Under the pieces are notes generated by a model. The model was not told the DNA's origin and did no database searches. It worked only from the letters and a program-made list of their open reading frames with translations. Positions 52,481 through 59,775 of a stretch of DNA of 64,000 nt are shown here, one piece after another. Each line of letters opens with the position of its first letter. Position 1 is the first letter of the stretch. Made by a program: the position numbers and the translations under genes. The DNA is from Bordetella genomosp. 8. Its GTDB lineage: Bacteria > Pseudomonadota > Gammaproteobacteria > Burkholderiales > Burkholderiaceae_B. Where the stretch lies: the NCBI RefSeq assembly GCF_002119685.1, contig NZ_CP021108.1, positions 5,146,001 to 5,210,000 of the forward strand, read 5' to 3'.

Positions 52481-52566
52481 CCGCCAAGTCTGCGCATGCG
52501 GCTTGGCGTGAGCGGCGCACGGGACCTGGCATGGGCGAGGCATGGCCGTGGCACGGCAGGTGCTAA

Positions 52567-52618
52567 GGGGCGGCCCTTCTCGCCTGTCGCAGTCGACTGT
52601 GGCAGGGACGGCCGCCCC
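52567..52618 (+). ncRNA. Long imperfect hairpin in the leader of the ROK/H1-tail gene
   Basis: GGGGCGGCC and GGCCGCCCC form a perfect 9-bp outer stem. Inside it, CCTGTCGCAG and CTGTGGCAGG pair at 8 of 10 positions around a TCGA loop. The structure ends 76 bases before the start codon. It could be an attenuator, a terminator of the exporter gene, or part of a structured 5' leader; no T-run follows. Confidence 0.4.
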
Positions 52619-52694
52619 GAGGAATCAGGTTAGGATGTGTTCCCCTGAACCTGTTGCCTTGAACCGGTCCCACCCCCTGCTTACTGGAGCGAGC

Positions 52695-54032
52695 ATGCCC
52701 GATTCAGACAGCCACCTGCTGCACGGCGGCCTGGAGTTTCCCGACTTCACCATCGACAACTACAGCCTGTCGCTGCGGGACGACAACGGCTTCGTCGGCG
52801 ACAACGCCAGCCGGCCCGCGTTCCAGGCCATCCTGGAAGCCTGGCGCAGGCTGTTCGAAGCGCTGCACGGCAAGGATCCCCTGGGCGACAAGCCCACGGA
52901 AGAAATCCCCAAGAAAAAGCTGGACGTGATGATGCAGCGCGAAGGCGCGGCCGCGGCGGCGATCCATGGCGCGCTGGAAGACTATGCGGAGCAACTGGCC
53001 CGGGTGGTCAAGCGCTTCCTGGCGCACAAGTCATGGAAGGGCGTCGAGCGCATCGTCATCGGCGGCGGCCTCAAGCAGAGCGACATCGGCAAGCTGGCGG
53101 TGGACGCGGTCGCCAAGCGGCTGTTCCGCGACGACGTCCACGTCCAGTTGCGCCTGCTGCACCACCATGCGGACGAAGGCGGCCTGATCGGCTGGCTGCA
53201 TCTCATGCCGCCGGATCTGTCGGAGCGGTACCGCGCGATGCTGGCCGTCGACATCGGCGGGACCAACATCCGTTGCGGCATCGTGCGCTTGCCCAAGGAC
53301 AGGGATCCGCTCAAGGCCAAGGTGGTGGTCTCGGACAAGTGGAGCCATGCCCGCGACGAGAACACGACCCGCAAGGAGCACGTCGTGCAGGGCATCGCCG
53401 ATATGCTGACCGAGCTGATCGAATACGCCCGCAAGCACAGGATCAAGCTGGCGCCATGGGTGGGCGTCGCATGTCCGGGGCGGATACGCCAGGACGGATC
53501 GATCAGCCGCGGCACGCAGAACCTGCCGGGGGATTGGGCGCACCGGGATTTCCATCTGCCGCGCGCGCTGTGCAAGCGGCTGCCGAAGATAGACGGCCAG
53601 CAGACGCAGGTGATGCTGCATAACGACGCCGTGGTGCAGGGGCTTTCCCAGCTGCCTTATGTGGACGACGTGCGGCGCTGGGGCGTGCTGACCGTGGGTA
53701 CCGGGGTGGGCAATGCCCGCTACACGATGCGGCGCCGGCGCGCCGATACGGCGCCGGAAGCGAACGAGCCAGTCAAGGCGCCCGCCCGCCCTGCGTTGAG
53801 GACCGCGTCGGCAACGCGAAAAGCGCCGCCCGAAGCGCCCGTCAAGCCAGCGAAGAAGGCGGCGAAGAAAACAGCCACGAAGGCCGTAAAGAAAGCGGTG
53901 AAGAAGACAGCGCCGAAGGCCGTGAAAAAAGCTGCGACGAAGGCACCGAAGAAGGCCGTGAAGAAGGCTGTGAAAAAAGTGGTGAAAAAGCCGGCGGCAC
54001 GCGTCAACAAGACCACCCGCACGTCCAGATGA
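52695..54032 (+). CDS. ROK/glucokinase-like domain protein with histone H1-like Lys/Ala tail
   Basis: Composite protein of 445 residues. Residues 1-180 are helical and of unknown family (contains IVIGGGLKQSDIG at 120-132). A ROK-type sugar-kinase region follows: phosphate loop LAVDIGGTNIRCGIV (183-197), VACPGRI with NLPGDW (258-281), HNDAVVQG with the catalytic-type Asp (309-316), and VGTGVGN (334-340). The downstream part of a normal ROK kinase, including the zinc GEIGH region, is absent. Instead, residues 375-445 are a KKAVKKA-type Lys/Ala tail like Bordetella histone H1 homologue BpH1 and eukaryotic H1. The tail should bind DNA or RNA. GGAGC precedes the ATG. Function unknown. Confidence 0.9.
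   Translation: MPDSDSHLLHGGLEFPDFTIDNYSLSLRDDNGFVGDNASRPAFQAILEAWRRLFEALHGKDPLGDKPTEEIPKKKLDVMMQREGAAAAAIHGALEDYAEQLARVVKRFLAHKSWKGVERIVIGGGLKQSDIGKLAVDAVAKRLFRDDVHVQLRLLHHHADEGGLIGWLHLMPPDLSERYRAMLAVDIGGTNIRCGIVRLPKDRDPLKAKVVVSDKWSHARDENTTRKEHVVQGIADMLTELIEYARKHRIKLAPWVGVACPGRIRQDGSISRGTQNLPGDWAHRDFHLPRALCKRLPKIDGQQTQVMLHNDAVVQGLSQLPYVDDVRRWGVLTVGTGVGNARYTMRRRRADTAPEANEPVKAPARPALRTASATRKAPPEAPVKPAKKAAKKTATKAVKKAVKKTAPKAVKKAATKAPKKAVKKAVKKVVKKPAARVNKTTRTSR
53795..54010. repeat. Lys/Ala-rich (KKAVKKA) coding repeat
   Basis: Degenerate repeats of AAGGCCGTGAAGAAG-like sequence encode the basic H1-like tail. In bacterial H1-like genes such arrays vary in length between strains. Confidence 0.75.
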
Positions 54033-54041
54033 CAACGGATA

Positions 54042-54066
54042 GCCGGCGCGGCCCTCCGCGCCCGGC
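54042..54066. terminator. Bidirectional GC hairpin between convergent genes
   Basis: GGCGCGG-CCCT-CCGCGCC with flanking GCC/GGC pairs lies in the 49-base gap between the convergent ROK-like and Bug genes. No T-run on either strand. Confidence 0.5.
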
Positions 54067-54081
54067 CCATCCCACTTGCCG

Positions 54082-55047
54082 CTACTGCTTCACATCCTTC
54101 AGCAGCTCCGTCAGCTGCTTCGTATCCTGATCGAGAAAAGCGGTGAACTCCGCCGGCGTGGACCGCGCCGGCGTCGCGCCCATCGCTTTCAACTGCTCCG
54201 TCGCCGTCGGCGACCGCAGCAGTTCCGCGACGGACTGGTGCAGCGTCGCCACCACCGCGGGAGGCGTTGCCGGTGGCGCCAGCAGGCCGAACCAGCCCAC
54301 GGACTCGTATCCCGCCACCCCGGCTTCCGCCAGCGTCGGGTACATGGGAAACAGCGGTGAACGCTCGCGGCTGGTCACGGCCAGCGCCCGCAGGTTGCCC
54401 GCGGCGATATGGGCCAGCACGGCCGGCGCCGGCGCGAACATCATCGCGACCTGTCCGGACATCACGTCCGTCACCGCCTGCCCCATGCCCTTGTAGGGAA
54501 TATGCAGCAGTTGCACGCCCGCCCGTCTTTCGAGCTGCAGCCCCGCCAGATGGGATGCCGACCCCACCCCCGACGACGCATAGCTGAGGCCCGCCCCATC
54601 GCGTTTGGCCAACTCGACGAGCTGCGCGGCCGACGCGGCCGGCACCTTGGGATTGACGACGAGTATGTATGGCGGCGCGGCGACCAGTGATACCGGCGCG
54701 TAGTGATCGGCGACCCGATAGCTGGCGGCATCCTGCCCCGGGCCGGGAACGATCGCGCCGGTCGCCGCCATCAGCAGCGTATAGCCGTCCGGCGCGGAAC
54801 GGCTGACCTGGCCGGCGCCGATGACGCCCGCGGCGCCGGCACGGTTCTCCACCACGAAAGGCTGTCCCAGCTTCTCGGCCAGACCCTGGGCGACCAGGCG
54901 GCCCAGGCTGTCCGTGGCGCCTCCTGGCGGAAAAGGCACGACGATCCGTACGGTCCTGTCCGGGTAGCCTGCCGCCGCCACCGGCCGGGCCAGGCCCGCG
55001 GCGGCCAGGGACAGGCCGGCGATCATGAACTGACGCCTTGTATTCAT
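54082..55047 (-). CDS. Bug/TctC-family periplasmic solute receptor with Tat-type signal
   Basis: Receptor of 321 residues. Unlike most of the other Bug proteins here, its N-terminus reads MNTRRQFMIAG, a twin-arginine (RR-x-F) signal, ending near PVAAA. AGYPDRTVRIVVPFPPGG, VVENRAGAAGVIG, YASSGVGSASHLAG and HIPYKGMGQAVTD are family hallmarks. The ATG at 55047 is preferred over one four codons earlier that overlaps the ribosome site. It follows a small GFA-like gene on the same strand. Confidence 0.94.
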   Translation of the reverse strand: MNTRRQFMIAGLSLAAAGLARPVAAAGYPDRTVRIVVPFPPGGATDSLGRLVAQGLAEKLGQPFVVENRAGAAGVIGAGQVSRSAPDGYTLLMAATGAIVPGPGQDAASYRVADHYAPVSLVAAPPYILVVNPKVPAASAAQLVELAKRDGAGLSYASSGVGSASHLAGLQLERRAGVQLLHIPYKGMGQAVTDVMSGQVAMMFAPAPAVLAHIAAGNLRALAVTSRERSPLFPMYPTLAEAGVAGYESVGWFGLLAPPATPPAVVATLHQSVAELLRSPTATEQLKAMGATPARSTPAEFTAFLDQDTKQLTELLKDVKQ

Positions 55048-55080
55048 TTTGAGCACCATCCTTGGAATTCGGGAAACCGG

Positions 55081-55320
55081 CTAGAGCAATATCGTTTCGC
55101 ACTGCTCGCACATCAGCCGGTCGCCGCCGGCCGCCGTCGGGCCCATCTTCAAGGAGGCGGCCCCCGTGAGCACGCGGAACCAGTCCCGCTGTGCCGCGAC
55201 GCGCTCGGCCAGGTCGGACGCGTAGCCGTTCACGGCCCGCGCGCTGGCGCGGCGCCCCGACGGGTGATATCCCGCCATCACCTCGAAAACCACGGTGCCG
55301 CAAAGGCAACTTCCCTTCAT
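55081..55320 (-). CDS. Small GFA/CENP-V-like zinc protein, short form
   Basis: Protein of 79 residues. The N-terminus GSCLCGTVVFEV, with C5-x-C7, is the opening of the GFA (glutathione-dependent formaldehyde-activating-like) fold, and C71-x-x-C74 (CEQC) gives a second cysteine pair. A typical GFA protein is about 120-140 residues with an additional CHCxxC region; that middle part is absent here. It may be a minimal zinc-binding protein or a shortened remnant. It lies between two Bug genes on the same strand (33 and 43 bases away), so it is probably co-transcribed. Confidence 0.75.
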   Translation of the reverse strand: MKGSCLCGTVVFEVMAGYHPSGRRASARAVNGYASDLAERVAAQRDWFRVLTGAASLKMGPTAAGGDRLMCEQCETILL

Positions 55321-55363
55321 GTCCTGCTCCTGGCGGGCCGGCCGCGAGCGCGGCGGCCCTGGG

Positions 55364-56347
55364 TCATTTCAAACTGATGTTGGCCTCTTTGGCCAACTTC
55401 CCGTATTGCCGGATTTCCCCGGAGATGTACTGCCTGAATTCCTGCGGCGTGCTGGCGACCGTCCGGATGCCCAGCTCGCGCAGGCGTTGCGCGACGTCCG
55501 GCTGGCGCAAGGCCTTGGCGAACTCGACCTGGAGCCGGTCGACGATGGCGGCCGGCGTGCCGGCGGGCGCCAGGATCCCGTACCACGGTTCGGATATCAC
55601 TCCCGGGTAGCCCGCCTCCGCCATGGTCGGCAGGTTGGGCGCCAGGGCGGAGCGCTTGTCCGCCGCGATCGCCAGGGGCCGCACCAGTCCGCCCTTCTCG
55701 TATTCCAGGATTTCCGGCAGATTGCCGAAGGCCATCCCGATGTGTCCTCCCGCCAGCGCCTGCAAGGTCTGCGAAGACCCGCGGAACGGTATCTGGCTCA
55801 AGGTGATGCCGGCCGACCGCTGGAAAGCCTCGCCGGTCATATGGCCGCCGGTGCCCGGCCCCAGGGTGCCGTAGGTCACCGAGCCGGGATGGCCCTTGGC
55901 CTGCTCCACCAGGTCTTTCACGCTGCGCGCGGCCGAGGCGGCCGGCACCGCCAGGACCTGGGGCACCGCCGCCAGCAGCGTCACCGGCTCGAAGCTCTTC
56001 TCGGTGTCGTAGGGCAGCTCGACGCCGACCGCCGGCGCGATGGTGAAGTTGGTCGACTGCGCCAGCAAGGTGTAACCGTCGGGCTTGGCCCGGGCGACAA
56101 AGCCGCTGCCGATGATGCTGGACGCGCCCGGCCGGCTTTCCACCAGCATCGGCTGGCCCATGGATTCCGTGACCTTCTGCGCCAGCAGGCGCAGGAGGTT
56201 GTCCAGGGATCCACCGGCCGGAAAAGGGTTCACCACCATGACGGGTCTTTCCGGATAACGCTCGGCGCGCGCCGATCCCCAGGGCGCCGCCCACAGGCTG
56301 GCGGCCAGCAGCGCCGCGCATACGATCCGTCTGCTACAGGTTTCCAT
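55364..56347 (-). CDS. Bug/TctC-family periplasmic solute receptor
   Basis: Receptor of 327 residues. The signal peptide ends near GSARA (about residue 27), followed by ERYPERPVMVVNPFPAGG. VESRPGASSIIG replaces the usual VVENR, and YGTLGPGTGGHMTGE and QIPFRGSSQTLQ mark a more divergent member. GGGGAAT precedes the ATG. It is divergent from a GntR gene, and a partial copy of the GntR operator (TATTGGTACA at 56429) lies in its promoter region. It likely binds the compound handled by the TauD-type enzyme at 57.5 kb. Confidence 0.94.
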   Translation of the reverse strand: METCSRRIVCAALLAASLWAAPWGSARAERYPERPVMVVNPFPAGGSLDNLLRLLAQKVTESMGQPMLVESRPGASSIIGSGFVARAKPDGYTLLAQSTNFTIAPAVGVELPYDTEKSFEPVTLLAAVPQVLAVPAASAARSVKDLVEQAKGHPGSVTYGTLGPGTGGHMTGEAFQRSAGITLSQIPFRGSSQTLQALAGGHIGMAFGNLPEILEYEKGGLVRPLAIAADKRSALAPNLPTMAEAGYPGVISEPWYGILAPAGTPAAIVDRLQVEFAKALRQPDVAQRLRELGIRTVASTPQEFRQYISGEIRQYGKLAKEANISLK

Positions 56348-56698
56348 TTCAATTCCCCTTGCCTTGATTTGATCCAGGTCATGCGACCGCGGCGTGGCAG
56401 CCCGGCCCATCGTCCGTGGGCCTGCGAATATTGGTACACTGCAACGGCATTCCGAGCGTACCCGCGTGCTGCCATGAGCCGGTCATGATCGTGCGCGGAT
56501 AATCATTGCGCGCGCTTCGGGACCGACCCCTGTCACCGCTTATTGGTACATCTCATTGGTATGCCAATAAATTGTGGCGGGCGCGCCTTGCTTTGTCAAT
56601 AGGGCGAAACGCAAACCCATGCGGACAACGCATGGTCGGTTCCCGGATCCGTATTGCGCTCCAAGCGACTACCCAACTCCCAGGCAACAAAGAACATC
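56348..56698. other. Divergent regulatory region between Bug and GntR genes
   Basis: No gene is seen in these 351 bases. The region holds two copies of TATTGGTACA (56429-56438 and 56541-56550) and the full GntR-type site at 56555-56568. It is AT-richer than its surroundings from 56540 to 56620. Confidence 0.7.
56555..56568. promoter_or_regulatory. GntR operator ATTGGTATGCCAAT, upstream of gntR
   Basis: ATTGG-TATG-CCAAT with perfect 5-bp arms (7-bp with flanks TATTGG/CCAATA partly matching). The same 14 bases recur exactly at 57420-57433 before the dioxygenase gene. A half-site, TATTGGTACA, lies 5 bases to the left, so cooperative binding is possible. Confidence 0.7.
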
Positions 56699-57373
56699 GT
56701 GAGTAAAGCTACAGAAGCAGACCGTGTTTTCAACGGCATCGTGTCCGACATCCTCGCCGGCGCCATACGCCCTCGCGAACATCTCTCGGAACGGGATCTC
56801 GTGGCCCGCTACGGCGTCAGCCGCACGCCGGTCCGGGAAGCCACCAAGCGCCTGTTCGAACGTGGTTTCGTCGAGTCCGGCCCGAAAGGCGTCGCGGTCG
56901 TCATGGAGATCGGCGCCGAAGACCTGCAGAAGCTGTACGAGCTGCGCGTCAAACTGGAAGGCGCCGCCGCGCTGGAGGTCATGAAGAACATCACGCCCAA
57001 GGAAATCGACAAGCTGGCGCAGATCAACAAGAAGTTCGGCGCGGCGCTCGCCAAGCGCGACCTGGTGAAAATGCTCGAGATCCGCGCTGACTTCCACGCC
57101 ACCCTGATGGAAGCCACCCGCAATCGCTGGCTGGCGATGATCCTGATCATGCTGCGCGACAAGGCCTATGTCGTGCGCCACTACCATTGGCAGGACTTCA
57201 ACCGCGCCACCGCCACGCTGGACATCCACAACGAGATGGTGGAAGCCTTGCGCGAGAAGGACGCCAAACGCTTCCAGAAACTCGTCGTGCAGCAGATCGA
57301 CGCGGCCATCACGACTTACCAGAACCGCTTGCAAGCGCCCTCCTGGAACAGCACGGCCATGGCCGGCAAGTAA
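56699..57373 (+). CDS. GntR-family (FadR/FCD subfamily) transcriptional regulator
   Basis: Regulator of 224 residues with a winged helix at residues 5-70 (HLSERDLVARYGVSRTPVRE) and an FCD effector domain with metal-contact candidates (RADFHATLMEATRN; DIHNEMVEAL). The GTG at 56699 is chosen because the conserved helix starts eight residues later; an upstream TTG would add 15 residues of no evident conservation. Identical ATTGGTATGCCAAT sites occur before this gene and before the downstream dioxygenase gene, so it probably represses both, and perhaps the divergent Bug gene. Confidence 0.92.
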   Translation: MSKATEADRVFNGIVSDILAGAIRPREHLSERDLVARYGVSRTPVREATKRLFERGFVESGPKGVAVVMEIGAEDLQKLYELRVKLEGAAALEVMKNITPKEIDKLAQINKKFGAALAKRDLVKMLEIRADFHATLMEATRNRWLAMILIMLRDKAYVVRHYHWQDFNRATATLDIHNEMVEALREKDAKRFQKLVVQQIDAAITTYQNRLQAPSWNSTAMAGK

Positions 57374-57419
57374 TGCGCCGGGAACGGCCGGCCCGCGGAC
57401 GGCGGCCATAAATGCCTTG

Positions 57420-57433
57420 ATTGGTATGCCAAT
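57420..57433. promoter_or_regulatory. GntR operator ATTGGTATGCCAAT, upstream of dioxygenase gene
   Basis: Exact copy of the site at 56555-56568, located 51 bases before the dioxygenase start and 47 bases after the GntR stop. This places a repressor across the probable promoter. Confidence 0.7.
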
Positions 57434-57483
57434 GATGGATATTCTTTCGGCATCGCCATCACGCATCCATGAGAAGGCATCCC

Positions 57484-58629
57484 ATGACGACCGCAGCCAC
57501 CATCCATCCCGCCGAGCCCACGGCGTCCCATCCACCGTCCCATCGGGCGCCGCCGCCCGCCGTCGCGCCGGCCACCGGCGCCCACGTATGGCTCGGCCCG
57601 CAGCTGGCCTCGCAGACCGACTGGATCGACCATTTCACCGCGGCGGAGATCAAGGAACTGCTTTCCGCCCTGGCCCAGGCCAAGGCACGCTTCGGCGATT
57701 TCCAGGAAGTGCGGCGCCAGGACTTCGACGCCCCCGGCCTGCAGGCCAGGTTTCGCGCGGTCCGGCGCCAGCTGGAACAGGGGCGCGGCTTCATGATGCT
57801 GCGCGGCCTGCCCCTGGACGATCTTTCGGACGCCGACTGCAAACTGCTGTTCTGGGGCATCGGGATGCAGCTGGGCGTGCCGCTATGCCAAAGCGCGCGC
57901 GGGGAGCTCCTGGCCGAAGTCAAGGATGTCGGCGAAAAAATGGGGCAGTCGACGTCGCGCGCCTATCGCGCCGCCGGCCCCCTGCGTTTCCATACGGACC
58001 AGTGCGACGTGCTGGGACTGATGTGCATACGGGAACCGCTATCGGGCGGACACAGCCGCATCGCCAGCTCGCCCGCCTTGCACAATGAGCTGCTCCGCAC
58101 CCGCCCCGACCTGCTTGCGACGCTGCGCCAGGATTTCCACTTCAGCCGCCAGGGCGAAGCCGTGGCCGGCGAACAGGCCTGGTACACGCGGCCGATCTTT
58201 GCCGGCGAGGGCGACGCGTTCACCAGCGTCTTCTCGCAATCGCATATCGAAAGCGCGCAGAAACTGGACGGCGTCCCCCGCCTGACCGAGGCGCAGCGGG
58301 AGGCGGTCCAGACCGTCGCCCGCCTGGCCGACCAGCACAGCCTGACCGTGGAGCTGCGGCGCGGCGACCTGCAGTTCTTCAACAACCACGTGATCTACCA
58401 CTCGCGCACCGACTACCAGGATCATGCCGAGGCCGACCGCAAGCGCACGCTGCTGCGGTTGTGGCTGGCGGTACCGGACAGCCGGCGCCTGCCGGACGCG
58501 TTCGCGCCCTTCTATGGCAGCACGGCGCCGGGCGCCCTGCGGGGCGGGATCCTGCACGCGTCCGGCCGCCGGTACGCGTTTCCCGATTGGGAGGCGGCCG
58601 GCTGGACGGCGGCGGACCTGGCTGCCTGA
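57484..58629 (+). CDS. TauD/TfdA-family 2-oxoglutarate-dependent dioxygenase
   Basis: Non-heme iron oxygenase of 381 residues, cytoplasmic. The iron triad is H170-x-D172 (FHTDQCD) and H306 (NNHVIYHSR), with R308 or the later RKRTLLRLW region placed to bind 2-oxoglutarate. It is longer than TauD (about 280) because of an N-terminal Ala/Pro-rich extension of 40 residues. The group oxidises and cleaves small carboxylates, sulfonates or amines. AGAAGG precedes the ATG at 57484. It is controlled by the adjoining GntR site and converges on a paralogue at 58.7 kb. Confidence 0.92.
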   Translation: MTTAATIHPAEPTASHPPSHRAPPPAVAPATGAHVWLGPQLASQTDWIDHFTAAEIKELLSALAQAKARFGDFQEVRRQDFDAPGLQARFRAVRRQLEQGRGFMMLRGLPLDDLSDADCKLLFWGIGMQLGVPLCQSARGELLAEVKDVGEKMGQSTSRAYRAAGPLRFHTDQCDVLGLMCIREPLSGGHSRIASSPALHNELLRTRPDLLATLRQDFHFSRQGEAVAGEQAWYTRPIFAGEGDAFTSVFSQSHIESAQKLDGVPRLTEAQREAVQTVARLADQHSLTVELRRGDLQFFNNHVIYHSRTDYQDHAEADRKRTLLRLWLAVPDSRRLPDAFAPFYGSTAPGALRGGILHASGRRYAFPDWEAAGWTAADLAA

Positions 58630-58655
58630 AGGTCGCCGCCGTGCCGGGCCGAGGC

Positions 58656-59702
58656 TCAGCGCGGCGCGGTGGCGATCCGGCCGGAGCCGAAGCTGCCCTG
58701 GTACGAGGGCAGCTTCCCGGCCTGCGCCGCGATCCCGCCGCGTGCCGCCACGAAACTGCTGTCGACCGCGCGCCAGTCCGCCGCCGCCAGCCACAGCCGC
58801 AGCAGATGGCGCTTGCGCTCCGGCTCCTGCCAATCCTCGAACGCGGTGCGGGCGTGCAGCACGGTGTAGTTGTTGATCAGGTAGATCTCCCCCGGGTCCA
58901 GGTAGAACTCGAAGGCCAGTTCGTAGGTCAGCCTTTCCACGCAATTCAGCGCGTCCGTCTGCAACTGGGTCAAGGGTTGCTTGCTCTCCTTGGCCGCGGT
59001 CTCTATGTAGGACCGGACGTAGCGGCAGCTGAGCTGGCCTTCGCGCCAGCAGAACAGCGGCACGCGGTATGGCGTGACGGCGCTCTCCCCGGGCAATTGC
59101 TCGCCACGGCGGTGGTAGGGAAAGCCTTCGTACAGGGGTTCCAGGTACTGCGGATATCTGGCGACCAGCTCGTTGTGCACGGCCAGCGCGCTGGTGGCGA
59201 TCGACATGCCCCCCGCACGGGCGGTGCGCAGGCACATCAGGCCGACGATATCCGATGAGTCGGTGTGCGGCGTCAGCTCCTGCTTGTTGCGATAAGCCCG
59301 CGCGTGCGTGTCCGTCGCGGTGAAATCCTTCACATGTCCCAACCGGTCGCCGAGCACGCTCTGGGATACGCCGGCGCCCAGATAGGTTCCGATCCCCCAA
59401 TAAATCATCTCCAGCTCCTGCTGGCTGTACAGGCCGACATCGATACCCTTGAGGATGACGATGCCCTGTCCCGAGCGCAGCTGGTCGTATACGTCGCGCA
59501 GCAGGGATTCCGTCTTCGGCAGCGGAAAGTGTTCGCGTTCCAGCGTGTCCAGGGTGTGTCCGGCTTGCAGGGCCGCGCGCACCGCCTCGCCCAGCTCCGC
59601 CAGCTGCGCGGCATCGAGCACGACGGTCACGTCGTCCTTGGAGGCGAAGTCCGAACCTTTCCATACGCCAGGTCCCGTCAGCGTTTCACGGAGAATTTCC
59701 AT
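58656..59702 (-). CDS. TauD/TfdA-family 2-oxoglutarate-dependent dioxygenase, paralogue
   Basis: Iron oxygenase of 348 residues, clearly related to the gene at 57.5 kb (GQGIVILKG versus GRGFMMLRG; WGIGTYLG versus WGIGMQLG). The iron triad is H146-x-D148 (PHTDSSD) and H283 (NNYTVLHAR), and R285 or the EPERKRHLLRLWL segment should hold 2-oxoglutarate. It is the last gene of the peptide-type ABC importer operon (74 bases after the receptor), so the imported compound is probably its substrate. The ends of the two dioxygenase genes face each other 26 bases apart. Confidence 0.92.
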   Translation of the reverse strand: MEILRETLTGPGVWKGSDFASKDDVTVVLDAAQLAELGEAVRAALQAGHTLDTLEREHFPLPKTESLLRDVYDQLRSGQGIVILKGIDVGLYSQQELEMIYWGIGTYLGAGVSQSVLGDRLGHVKDFTATDTHARAYRNKQELTPHTDSSDIVGLMCLRTARAGGMSIATSALAVHNELVARYPQYLEPLYEGFPYHRRGEQLPGESAVTPYRVPLFCWREGQLSCRYVRSYIETAAKESKQPLTQLQTDALNCVERLTYELAFEFYLDPGEIYLINNYTVLHARTAFEDWQEPERKRHLLRLWLAAADWRAVDSSFVAARGGIAAQAGKLPSYQGSFGSGRIATAPR

Positions 59703-59775
59703 AAAGCCCTCTGTGGTTGTGCGGCCTGGGCGGCTTGCGCGCCGGCCACCGGTTGAATGCAGTCCCTGCGCCGCG

